DNA of 64,000 nucleotides, taken from contig CM082595.2 of the NCBI GenBank assembly GCA_040954595.2, positions 7,750,001 to 7,814,000 on the forward strand. Direction: 5' to 3'. Below, piece by piece: positions 1-11,700 of the stretch. Position numbers and translations under genes: made by a program. Below the pieces are notes generated by a model. That model saw nothing but the letters and a program-made list of their open reading frames with translations, was not told the origin of the DNA and made no database searches. Position 1 is the stretch's first letter. The number at the start of each line of letters is the position of its first letter. The DNA is from Balanoglossus misakiensis (Eukaryota; Hemichordata).

Positions 1-890
1 AGTGATCCTTGCGAGCAGCAAGTTGAAGAGCTGTACACGACAGGTTGTTCATTTTGAAATATTGGTTTACGTCTAAGTTTAGGTTTTCCTGAAGGAAAAG
101 AATATAATGTTGGAGACTCAAGAGTTATATTCAACCACACAACAGCCACACACTTGGTTTTTATTGAATTTAACCTAATTAACTCTTTAATTAAGGCCCA
201 CGTAGAGCCATATTAAGTAATCTATGGGCGGTATTTCTGATGCCATGTGCAGAACTGAATGCACAAACCGCGGAAACAGACGAGGCCAAGTGTGATGTTT
301 CCCGCGTCTCTAGATCTATCCGTCGAATGAGACGACAGAAAATAAAATTGCTCATTACGACATAGTAAAATGTCTCATTGAAATGATAAAATTGCACTCA
401 TGTTTGCAAACTGATGCCTCCTACAAACACCAGACCCTGTACACCGACCTGTGCGATCTCCTTTTCCGTTGGAATTCTGATTTGATATAGTCCCACAAAT
501 ACATGTGCACCCTCAGTAAAGTAATTGCCATTATTATACATCTAGTGCAGTGTACAGGTATGCGTTGTTATGCGGACGGTTTCAAGACCCCCCCCCCCAC
601 TCCAATGTAAACAATAAAAGAAAGATGTCTGCTCCCATGATTCGCTTCAAATGACAACAATAATAAGAGAGACGAAGAAAAACACATAAAATTAATTTTA
701 AAAATAACGACTGTTTAATATAATCAAAAAATAATCACAAATTTTAGAATTTTGTGTATCTTTATCATGACGTACATGTAACCCCGATAAACCGTGCACG
801 CGAGCGCTGCCAGCTCGAGCTCGAGCTTGGGTAAAAATTGTCGGTCGCCGCCAGTCAGATATTTTCGGTAGTGCACGTCTGAAGGACACA
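1..890. other. No gene seen; left flank
   Basis: Nothing here reads as a gene. The stretch is AT-rich, with an 11-base C run at 588-598. Short open frames on the minus strand resemble no family I know. Confidence 0.5.
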
Positions 891-940
891 ACGCGTCTAT
901 ATTTAGCGTTTAATTTCACAAACCGGAACCAGTAAGAAAC

Positions 941-1130
941 ATGGAAGAAAATTATTCTGATGAAGGCGAGTATGATTGGGATTCGCTGCAATGGCTGAGT
1001 TATAAACGGAACGCGTTTTACTACAATGACAACGTCGACGTCGGAGAGCCTGGACCCCAACAATCGGCAGTCGCTTTCACCGGACCATCCGCACCGCTGA
1101 CTTATTATCCAGAACAACAACAACAACAGC

Positions 1131-1170
<40 letters not shown>

Positions 1171-2635
1171 GCAGGCAATGGCAGGTGATGAAAGTCTTCA
1201 GCAAATCTTTCAGTTGGCCAAAGAAATTTCGAACGACGTCCCAAAAGACACTCATCCTCCAATCAATGACGAAATTCGTAAGTTTGTTGACGAACAGAAA
1301 AGCGAAAATACCAAGAAGAAAACTAAGTACATGTACGAAGTAAATATCTTTCGTCGTTTCCTACAGCAAAACAACGAGCAAAGAGAAATCTCCACAATCC
1401 CACCACCCATACTGGACGGGTATCTCCAACGGCAACGATATTTCTTCTCCGCGAAAAAAGCGAATGGCGACCCTTATGAACCGGACACTCTGTCATCCCA
1501 TCACAGGAGTATTGAGAGATATCTAAGGGAGAATGGCTATGTCCATTCAATAACGCAGAGCAGAGAATTCACAAAGTCTAGAGAGGTCCTCAGTGCTAAA
1601 AGAAAAAGTCTAAAAAAAGAAGGGAAAGGAAATAAGCCAAACAGAGCTGAAGCGTTAACATCAACGAAGGAGGAGCTTCTATGGGACAGCGGTCAACTCG
1701 GCAGCCACAGTGCAAAAACTCTCCTCAACGCACTGTGGTACTATAATACGAAGTGCTTCGGTCTACGCGGGAGAGACGAACATTATAAAATGAAATGGGG
1801 CGACGTGCAGCTCAAACAAAATACAGAAGGCAGATAGTTACTGGAATATACTGAACGCGACACAAAAACACGATCTGGGCAGGTGAACAATCAACGGCCA
1901 TTTAAACCGGTAACGTTTGCGACAGATACGCCTTCGCGATGTCCCGTAAATTTATACAAAGCATACAGGCAACACAGACCCCAAAGTTTTCTCACGCCGG
2001 ACTCTGACTATTATATTGCAATAGACTACAGCAAAAAAACAGAAGATCCTGTATGGTTTAAATGTTCCAAAATCGGCATCAACACTCTCGGTAGTTTGAT
2101 GAGTAAAATGACGGCCTCAGCTGGTATTACCGGAAGAAAAACCAATCACTCCGGGAGAAAAACGGCCATTCAGTCACTCCTAAACGCAGGCATACCACCA
2201 ACGGAAACTGCTCAGCTGACCGGACATGTGAACATATCCAGCCTAAATCATTAGGCGACGCCAAACGAACAGAAGCGAGAAATTATGTCGGACATTTTGA
2301 CTTCATCTGCAAGTTTAACCGTAACGGCAGTAGGCACCGGTGCCAAACGACCCCTGCGTGAAATGCCAGGCAACATCTCGCACGCAGTACAATCAACAAC
2401 GTCCTGTAAAACACTAAATCCCATCCCGGAACAAAACCCACCTTCTCTCCAACGATCGACAGCATGCGCATCCGTCGATTCGGCTCTCGGGGCAATGTTC
2501 AGCGGCGCATCTTTCAGTGGTAACAGTGGTTGTAATTTTAGCTTTGACATAACGGTCAACACGGCATCTCATTCTCAGTCAGCTGTGAGGAAGCGACGCC
2601 GCCCGTACGTGATTTATGATGACGACAGCGAGTGA
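941..2635 (+). pseudogene. Crypton-type tyrosine recombinase, two in-frame TAG stops
   Basis: One reading frame from ATG 941 to TGA 2633-2635, interrupted by TAG at 1835-1837 and TAG at 2252-2254, encodes a protein of Crypton/KCTD1-QRICH1 (DUF3504) type. These are tyrosine recombinases that cut and rejoin DNA through a tyrosine nucleophile. An acidic N-terminus is followed by a polyglutamine run (1114-1174), an N-terminal DNA-binding-like domain (FVDEQKSENTKKK; LQQNNEQ), the first catalytic arginine in FGLRGRDEHYKMKWGDV, then HSGRKT (His and second Arg) and LTGH. After SSLNH the next codon, where the family has its catalytic tyrosine, is the second TAG. The frame stays open beyond it (ATPNEQKRE) to a basic tail. 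Domain order and motif spacing support the call. The stops make this copy dead unless both are suppressed. A related fragment lies at 25603-26343. Confidence 0.75.
1114..1174 (+). repeat. CAA/CAG trinucleotide repeat (polyGln)
   Basis: Mostly CAA with a few CAG codons, in frame inside the recombinase remnant. It is a length-variable microsatellite. On the minus strand it gives spurious poly-Leu and poly-Val open frames. Confidence 0.9.
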
Positions 2636-2687
2636 TTTGTGATAGAAATGACGTTGTTTCACTGTTCCAAAGTATTTTCTAGCGATT

Positions 2688-2693
2688 AATAAA
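2688..2693 (+). terminator. Polyadenylation signal AATAAA
   Basis: AATAAA lies 53 bases after the last stop of the recombinase remnant, a normal place for its poly(A) signal. The rest of 2640-3025 holds nothing I recognise. Confidence 0.5.
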
Positions 2694-3025
2694 TAGCTTA
2701 TTTGAGTTCCTTCATTGAACTTTTGACTGTTGAGTTGTTTATGTTGTGTGTTGTTCCGCGTGTACGGTTCAAGGCAAGGATGCGTGAGGCACGGGAATGA
2801 TTTGTTTGATGGACTCTTCCATTACTGTCGGTGTGGGGATAACGAAAACAGCGCCAACATATATTTTTTTAAATTCCATGATAACCCCTTTACTTTATTT
2901 CATTTATCTATATTAATGCAAGCATATTTAAATGCGTATCATAGTAAAATAACCCACGAAATTTAGATGTGCACATTACTTTAGAATGAAAGCCTATCGG
3001 CAGGTAACAGTAACTTGATTACCTA

Positions 3026-3764
3026 TTAAGGTGGCATTGCATGAAACCGTCGAGACTTTTTCAGAGGACTATTTCTCATCAAAGACAACGTTAAAACCCC
3101 CATAAACCATATATATTCTGGAAGCTGAGTTTTTGAACTTTTGTTTGCGTTGCAAATATTATTGATCCCCGGAAATGGTGGCGATTTTGGGTGAAAATCA
3201 TTTTTTGATATTATGTCATTAAATTTAAATTAGGTAAAAAAGTTGACCATGCATCATGCATCTTAATATGTCATTCGAAACTAGAGTACACGTGCAAAAA
3301 AACGGTAATTTTGTTTTGGGTTATCTGCTTCCATTGAGGAGTAACAACGTTTGAAAGTTAGATTTTTAGTAAAATTTGATCAAATTCACGGTGAGTTGCA
3401 TTGAATCAGAGTTTATTCCCGCCAGGGACACTTTATCGACTAACAAAAATAATGTTTTGTTGGCTGGGTCATACACAATCCCCAGTTAAAATTTGAGCAA
3501 ATTCGGCCAACGCAGAGCGAAGCTATTTTCGTCTGAAGTTGTCAAGAACAGCGAAAATGCAAACTGAGAAAAACGGCCATTTGCATTGTTGACACCTATT
3601 GGTTAAGCTGTGAACTCATTCAGAAAAGTGCTATTTTGGGGTGATTATGCACCATTTCCGCCAAGACGTATTAGTCAGGATGTGGGTCAGTATTAGGCCT
3701 ACCGATTTATGTAAAAAAGTAAAATTTGGCAAAAATCACAACTTTTCATGCAAAGCCACCTTAA
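3026..3764. mobile_element. TTAA-flanked non-autonomous DNA element, family 1
   Basis: TTAA at 3026-3029 and 3761-3764 bounds a 731-bp body with imperfect terminal inverted repeats of about 20 bp (GGTGGCATTGCATGAAA at the left; GGTGGCTTTGCATGAAA read inward from the right). There is no credible transposase ORF inside. A second copy in the opposite orientation, also bounded by TTAA, lies at 35985-36678, and the two align along their length. TTAA duplication is the signature of piggyBac-type transposition, so this is probably a MITE mobilised by a piggyBac-like transposase. That last step is inference. Confidence 0.8.
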
Positions 3765-4651
3765 TAATGGAATGTCCCGCTGGCTGGGTGCCAGATTTTA
3801 TTTCACGCGACGGATGTTGTGAACTCACTGTGTTTTGCGGGTACGATCCGATCGAACCGCCGTTTTGAAAACCTTACAATATGCATCGCAAAAGCTAACG
3901 GAAATGTAAGATGTACATAATAAGGTTATTACAAAAATACCGCAAGTATGCACTCGGACATTATACTTGGCGCTAATGTCCTCGTGCATACTTTCGTAAA
4001 AACCAAATAATATTTAAAGATTTCTATTGAGAGTGCATTATAATTATTTAGAATGGAATTATATATTTTGCTTATTGGTTTCTGCCTTCATATGGAGCCG
4101 CGTCATTAAGTCTCAATAAACATATCTTCGTTCGATTAGCGAATAATGAACGTTTCTACGCTTGGCGACAGCTTGACAACAATATAACAGGGTTACCTTT
4201 GTGAAAATATCATTTGATGGATCATGTGATTGTCACTTCTCTCTGCTTTAAATTGTTTAGCTGTCCAATATATTCTGGGGCATTTGTCACATTTACAGCA
4301 GCTAATAGGTTTCGCCTTAAGCAAACGCCGACGATAGGCTAAACTGAATTATTCACAACTAATAGACGTTTGATACGAGTCCGGTACAAAACCAATCTTA
4401 CGCTCATATTGAACGGGTATCACACAGATCGAATAAATCAAATCGTGGCAAATTGACATAACATTAAATATTATTATTTAATTTTGTGAAAGATTTATTA
4501 AGTTTTATTAAAATCCGAAAGGTGAAGACTTGATGTTGCGGAACGTTTGACAGTAATGTTACCACGAGTGACGCCATACCGCACACTCCCGAGCGTACAC
4601 ACGTCTGTTCTGTAAAACACGGAGTTGAAAAACGTTAAGTGAACCGCTTAC
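3765..4651. other. No gene seen
   Basis: AT-rich sequence with no recognisable exon or repeat. If the exon at 4652-4789 is real, this is the start of its first intron. Confidence 0.4.
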
Positions 4652-4789
4652 CTTTAGTAACTCCTCGACTTTATCGAGATCACCTTCGTTTACCGCATCG
4701 AAGAACACGTCACCAGAATCACGAACTACTCTTTGGCCGACATCCATAACATCGACACCCAAAGCCAGCCGTATCTTTTCTTGCGCCAT
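4652..4789 (-). CDS. First coding exon of an ankyrin-repeat-like protein (partial)
   Basis: On the minus strand ATG at 4789 opens 46 codons ending at an exact AAG|GTAAGC splice donor at 4652/4651, phase 0. The peptide ends FFDAVNEGDLDKVEELLK, which matches the helix pair of a first ankyrin repeat (A-x-x-G-D-L-x-x-V-x-x-L-L). Ankyrin repeats are protein-binding scaffolds; the full function cannot be read from one exon. Downstream exons must lie at lower coordinates. I recognise none between 1 and 4650, so the intron probably carries the recombinase remnant and the TTAA element and runs off the window. A CRE-like TGACGTC (minus strand, 4890-4896) lies about 100 bases upstream of the ATG. The alternative is a chance ORF beside a donor-like site. 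Confidence 0.55.
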
Positions 4790-7700
4790 TCGGAAAGTCG
4801 GTGGACAGGAAATCTGACAAACGAAGACCGGGGTCCGGGAAAGGAAAATGAATCGCTGACCTCACTTGCGTATTTACATATCAAAAGGCGACGTCATAGA
4901 AATTATGATGCCCTCATATGCGGACACTTTAAGGTTCCATTTTAGGAAACAAACCCTTTCAAAGATAAAACAAATCCGCGCATATACTGACCGTGAACCC
5001 CTCATTATGTAGGCAAATATTGGAAAACGTGCATATTGGCAAAGTCTGAAATGGATCATTCATTGTCAGTGGGCATGTGATTAGAACTTCAAAACCCTTT
5101 TTAAAATGTGAATTTTGTCCTATGTATAGGGGATACAACCTACCAGAAATCATGGGTGTCATCGTTGATATAACAGACATTTCAGACACAATTCTTGCAG
5201 TGTTTTATACGGTACGAGAGAAAACCTGTCAGGGGTACTTTTCCAGGGTCTATAAAGACTTAGTTATTATGTGACCCTTGAGTAAACATGTAGCTGTATT
5301 TATGAACATTCCAGCTTCCAAAAAGATATTAATCATAGTGTTTGCTCGCTGATACCAAATGTAAACGAACACCTCATATGAAAAAGGGGCTTCTTTTTTC
5401 CTACCATGGAACGGGTTTTCGTGTTACATGTATGTCAAAGATTTGCTAAGTACCGTGGTGAAACTCCACATATACCAAAGTGTAAGAGTGTTTATTTGTA
5501 ATGTGTGCGGCGCCACAAACACGGTTTCAGTCGGTATTGGAAAGATAACCACGTGATATCTCTAACATTTGTCCTTCGTAGCAAAAGTCAACCCGCATGT
5601 AAAACGTCGACGTTTATTTAACTGTTATCATATTTGCAATTTACATAGTAATGTTCTGAAGTGCATTACTGTACATTTCCGACGCAGCACTTCTTTCGAA
5701 ATGTACAAAGGATGGAAATGTGAACTTAAGAAGGGTTCCGGGTAATGGTGGATAGTCGTCTGCACTAAGCCAGTTTGCGGAAGACCGCAGTGAGTCGTGG
5801 ACCTGGAAAAAGGACCAAATGGTCTTGCTAAAGCCACAAGAATTTTGTTTCATTTTTTCGAGTCGCAAGTGTTCACTGACAATCGAGTTCACCCGGCATA
5901 TAGGTCACTGTTTAAAGTGTTTTAGTTTTCAAACCATGAAGCGGCTTTGCGGGAAACCCATACGGCGCATTTATTTATTGACACCGAAGTACTGTGTCGT
6001 TTAGCAAATTGTTTCTTATCCTTATTGAGGAAACTATTTACCCGAACATTCATGTCCCCCTTCCGCTCTTGGCCAAAATTTACAAAAGTGGTAATCTATA
6101 TTGCCTTACATTGCAAACAATGTACAATCTCACTATGTGACACGTTCTTACGTTTGCTTGTGTGTGATGGCAACACCATCCAAATTTAAATCTACATATC
6201 GCCAGATTAAGGTACAGTAACCACTGCTTACATTCAGTCCGCCTGCCTTGTACATTGATACCCGCTCATGTTGTTTTGGTTTTGCGCATTGAAAATTGTG
6301 TTGAGTCATCCATGGTAAACTGCGATGAAGCCAGGGACAGGAAAGGAAATACACTTTTTCAGAAACACGTTCCTTAATTAAGCAATTTGCTGCAGAAAGA
6401 TTTATAAGTTTCTGCTTTGAGAAATCTTCAAAGATTCCGAATATGAAAAATCCAAAATTAATGAGCGGTTGTTAAATTATGTAAGGCCGTAAGGAAGGTT
6501 AATTTCAGATATAACATATCAAGGGCTGTGTCATGGTTTTTTTACAGTCACGTCCTGTTCCGCCTGTATTCTGTACAATATACGCTTATTCATGATTTGC
6601 TCCTTTAGATGGTCGATTTAATGTCAGGTTATGTCAACTATCACCGTACCTTGTGGAATTGGCTTCATCATTACTATCCATATACGCTTGTAGAGAATAA
6701 TAATGTCAGTGCATAGGACAATATAACAACACTAAATAATGCAAAAAGCTGACGAAACTGTTTATGATATTGCGGTTGGTTAACCTGACAGAAGTCTCTT
6801 TTATCGTTGGTCGTTAATTAGCTATCAACATTTAGCCAATTATGTTGTAGAATCAACTGGCATAGTAATCGATGTGTTCATTAAATATTTACAATAGCAC
6901 AGCCATAAAACTTCGATGGTTTGGTACGTGACTAAAAGCTTTTTAGAGCATTCGATTGTTTCCGCCGGCTGTTGATGTCGCTGTATGATCATGATAGATG
7001 CTTTCGCCAAATTGAAACGGGGATGTAAAACTGCAAGGCACCCCATTTGCGATGGGGATGTATAAGGCACTCATCGCTTTCTCTATAAGCCTGTCAATTA
7101 AGACCCGGTGGATATTTTCGAAACATTAAATTAGCTAAGTCAATCCCAATGTTGTTTTGATATTAAAAATGCAACGTCACAATCACTCATGAACATTAAC
7201 ATACGCGACGAGAATATATATCCATGTACTTGTTTTGGCTGAGTCTGCCTTGTTCTCTATGCAAACTTCCGTGATTAATGATCTGCGGGTGTGTTTGAGT
7301 AAATAAATGCATGGTACAGGTCCCTGTGAATTACATGTAAGAATGTTGGCAAGAGAGAAACCGTACCCCATAGCGAAATTATATGGGTTGTAATCTTCCA
7401 AGGCAGTGCTCTCCTCAAGGAAGAAACTTCGTGTGAAGTAAAATGTTTTGCTCTATAATTCAGAGGCTTAAATTGTTTTTGGATAACCATTGACTGAACA
7501 TATACTGTATATGTGATTATTTTTTCAAATTAATCAAAACTACTGTATTACGCGGTTTCTCAGATCATCAGCAAATAGGCCTATATCCCAATGACCAAGA
7601 TAACACGCTTCTTTATAATTGGTTATGTTCGTGTTCTGGTGACTACATCATTGGCAGGGCTTGCGATTTCACGACATTCCCATATTGTTATGATTATTAA

Positions 7701-8154
7701 ATCGACCTTTCATGCGGATTATATACTGCTGTGAGTTATATCGTTTTTTTGTCTGCATTGTGTATACAAACATGCCATCTGCACCACCGATACATCATTG
7801 CGACGTGTGTTCGCCAGTACTTTTGTAACCAAATATCAGTGAACATTAGACTCTGTTCATAAACTGTAATTTAAAAATCGTCATTGAAAGTCTAAAATGA
7901 CGTCTTAAAAGTATAGTGCCAAAGCAAATATTTAAAGGTCGAAAACTTGACTTGATTTGATTGAGGTCTCTCTTATTTTCCATTCAAAGAATATCTAAAG
8001 ACGGTTCGATGGCTTAAATACAGCTCCATTCGTTGACACGGCTCGCCTGTCGAGTACACACTGACGAATTAGGTGTGACAAATGCAAATATAGTTCTATT
8101 TTGTTCCATTTTGTGTCCTCATTCTCAATATCGAATAGTGTCGTGATGAAGAAC
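4790..8154. other. No gene seen; about 3.4 kb intergenic
   Basis: I find no family-like ORF, repeat pair or RNA gene here. The open frames are short and compositionally random. The last part (7995-8154, minus) continues the frame of the left copy of the C-terminal duplication at 8155-8289. Confidence 0.4.
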
Positions 8155-8289
8155 GTACATACGCCCTCAACGGCCGACGAGTGCATTCCTAACACATATA
8201 TATACACGTACAAGGGTCTCGTCGTTTGGCAGCAACGGCCAATATCCAGACACATGTCAGTCATGAGAGAATCGAGCCACTCTTTCGCC
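8155..8289 (-). repeat. Direct repeat, left copy (C-terminal segment of the broken block)
   Basis: About 135 bp, repeated at 8600-8732 with scattered differences. Both copies contain, on the minus strand, the codons for EWLDSLM and the stretch CGGCCGACGAGTG on the plus strand. The right copy is the C-terminus of the large broken reading frame, so the left copy is a duplicated tail. In the left copy the frame stays open past the point where the right copy has TAG. Confidence 0.85.
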
Positions 8290-8599
8290 GGTTAGTCTGG
8301 TCGTGTTTTTCCGGATATACCAGCTGACGGTGACTAACAGGCAAAAGAATCTCAAGGACATATCGAATTGTAAAGTCTTTTGACTGTGACTTTTTAAACC
8401 TTGCTTTGACCACCCCAAGGTGAAATTGAGCTCGTCCGGACACAGCGGTCTATGTTTTTCATCATTCATAATTGCTTCGATCGAAATAACCATACACACA
8501 TTTTGAAAGTTATGAGATATTTGATTCTGTAAGCACAAATTTATTAATAAAAGTTCAGTAAATATCTACGTTAGTCCATTGGAATTGTGTCCGACAGAA

Positions 8600-8732
8600 G
8601 TACATACGCCATCAACGGCCGACGAGTGTATTCCTAACACATCTATATATACACGTACAAGGGTCTCGTTTGGTGGCAACAGCCACCTACAGGCGCATGT
8701 CAATCATGAGAGAATCGAGCCACTCTTTCGCC
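8600..8732 (-). repeat. Direct repeat, right copy
   Basis: Partner of 8155-8289, 445 bases away in the same orientation. It contains the last codons and TAG stop (8687-8689) of the broken reading frame. The spacer 8290-8599 has no recognisable feature. Confidence 0.85.
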
Positions 8733-11700
8733 CATACTTGCAAGCCCGAAAGTGTAGTGGCACGGCACGTCAGTTCTTGTTCAAAGTATTTTACCATGTG
8801 ACGCTTCAACAGATTAAGCAATGCTTCGTTCATGGTGTGAACCCTTTGTTCTACCATAGCCCATAAACAAGCCAGTATTTCAAACTGATTCATTAGTTGG
8901 CTTCTAGACGAGAAAGTGTCTATACCGTACGCGAAGTTAATGTAGAATTGGTTAGAACTCATTGCGCGGTCGAAATAATTACAGTTAATCGACTTTAGAT
9001 CAACTACCATTTCAACCAAACTTGCATCTTTGTCTAGGTGCGCAATCAAAAAGGGTCTTATTTGTGCACCAACCAAAGTGAAACAACATAGTTTGTTTGA
9101 TTTTTCTATGTCACCTGAACTGAATTTAACTTCCACTGGTAATCCCGTAACGTATTGTTTAACATCTTTCCTGAACTCAACCAACGCCGACCAGAAGACC
9201 AATTCGTCTCTCTCAAATTCATTACGGACCATATCGCTTATGTTTTGTAGACATGCTGCGTTTGGATCACATGAGGCAATTTCTATCTTTTCTTGCATTA
9301 GTTTTGCCACCGGTTGTTCTATGGTAAAACCACATGCATACTTCTGATACATCGCGTAAATAGAAACGGCTCGTTGTAGCATGTTGACAAACCCCCACGC
9401 GTGTCCCTCGATCTGCGGATATTCCGAGGGAGCGAACGTTTCCGGGAACCATTTGGAATCCGGTGAAAACAAACTGGCCTCCAAGAAAAGTTTTCGAATC
9501 GGGGTTTTCCACTAAATGATTGACAGATTGCGCGTGTAGACCCTCAAAGTGTAAGTCTGTCTGAATTATGTTGGCATTCATTGGTATGTTGCGCAAAGCA
9601 ATACAGTCGCTTGAAAAATTACCCAAAATCGACCAAATATTGTCAAACGATTCTGAAGATCTATCGATAATAGCAAGTGGGCGCGGAATATCCCGAGTTT
9701 TCCACGAATATATTGCTATCCCCGCTCCGGGATGCCACTTGTTTGCGACGTATAAAACTCGAGTAGGGGTTGTCAAATAAGACTCAATCGACGATTTAGA
9801 CTCAACAACCACGAACGTTCTCTGATGGGCTAACCAATATGTGCATTTGTCAGCGTGACAGTATAGGTTTGAATATGATCGGTCGCCCTGACACAATATG
9901 TCTTTTTCTACGTCTATCCATGTTGAAAGTGTGGGCGATTTAAAACACCTATTTAGGAATGACTGTTCTGTCGAGGTGATGACGTCACCATACGGGCAAA
10001 AACTCGCGTTGCTTACGGCAAAACGACGATTCCAATCCTTGTCTTGACCTAATCCCACCGAAAACAAAACCTTTACTGCGTATATAATCTGAAATGGATT
10101 TAATTGGACCGTTGGTATTTCGTCGTTCCAGTCCCACGCAGTTTCTAAAAAATGCGCCTCCGCAAAGATTCCTGGCGGAATGATTGTCTCATTTGATACA
10201 GAGCGTAATATATCATTGGGAATTTCACACGTTGCTATTTTACGCGGTAAATAACTGGGCGGGGCTTTAACATAAATGATGGCGTTCGAATTACTGTTAA
10301 TATTGTACGCGAATAAAATACGTGCACCAAGTCGCATATACTGACAACGATTTTGTTTCCGCTCTACCAACACATGGGCATGTGTTTCGTTGTAAGTTGG
10401 GTACATAGCAATAGCTCGTTTGGAACTGATAGCATCTCTCTTCAGTCGAAACTTACTGGCGTATGAACAGCGGTGACGCTGCATGCAACACGTGAAATAT
10501 GAACGTGGCATTCTGTAATACATCATTAGAAATCACAACCTCTCTATCGACGGGAGTTGGCATATACATCTTGCGAATGTCACTTGCACGTAAGGCCCAT
10601 AACAAAACAAACATATTTTCTCGGTCTCTGTCCATTGCAAAAATCAACAAAATGTCCGAAGTATCCCTGTAACCCCACTCGGCACACACATTTACATCTT
10701 GTAAACTATACGCTTGTACGTCTCGCAATACGGGGTTAAATTCAATTAAAACGCTCCAATTGCCCGGAGTATGCAAAGCAGCCATCACCGACTCTTTAGT
10801 AACCTTGGCTGGGACGGGATCTTTGTAGTGTAGCAGCTTGGGATATCCTAGTACATGCATAAAACAGAAAAACATCAACAAGTCAGAGTTTAAGTTTAAT
10901 CCATGTAGCGTTCCGTAACAATATAGTTGGGAGTCATCACTCTACAAATAAATATCTTAACAGCTAACCCTAACCCCTAAACAAAAACGAGTATGTAATC
11001 CGTTCTTACCAAAAATGGCTAAGTTAGTATTGGTCTGTACCAGGCATTCACAGATTTCTCGGTCTATATCGTGCGAAAAATCATTCAATAGTTCTATCTG
11101 GAATCCACCCTCGCTGAATACGTCATATTTCTCCTGTATTAAAACTTGTATGTGTATATCGGCAGTACAAATCGCACGAGTATAATACAAGTTTGCGATA
11201 GCCATTATAGCTTGGACGTAGTCTACAGTTGGCTGTGTTTTTCGGGACTTCTTTCGAAACGCACCACGTTTCCATTTGACATTTCTAAACACAGATTTTG
11301 GTATCATGATATTTATGCCCCTGTTGCATTTTTCTACGAGATTGGGACTGTTTGGAATATCACACATTTTCCAGGGAACGTTTTCACCTGGTGGAACTGC
11401 GTAAACCTCGCAATTCATAAACGAGGATTGATCACCTGTACAGAAATACACGGAATGAAAGTCTCCTCGCGATTTCGTTTCACCCGCATATTTACAAATC
11501 GAATGGCAAATTGATCTAACCCTGCCATCTTCTTGTACTATGTCTTTTCTGACTACACGATTAAATTTATACAGAAGTTTATCTTGTTCCCCGTTCACGT
11601 AGGAGCGTCACGAAAAACTTAATGACATGTGACATTTTTGTTTGAGATGTGAATAGATTAAACATGTGTGTACGCGCTACTAACTTCTCCTCCCGTAGAA

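Noticed and set aside
698-1262. Poly-Leu and poly-Val ORFs on the minus strand
   Set aside because: They are antisense readings of the CAA/CAG repeat in the recombinase frame.
941-2254. TAG recoded as an amino acid in this genome
   Set aside because: Intact genes here use ordinary stops and the TAGs occur in decayed mobile sequences. The LINE TAG is better explained as programmed readthrough.
10441-10475. A 31-bp intron (GTAAGT to CAG) in the broken block
   Set aside because: Too short for a normal metazoan intron; a single-base indel is simpler.
10880-11007. Intron in the broken block (donor GGTAAGAACGG, acceptor near GTACTAG)
   Set aside because: The phases fit, but much of the interval translates as protein-like sequence in the same frame up to the acceptor, so I treat the stops as damage. 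A spliced reading remains possible.
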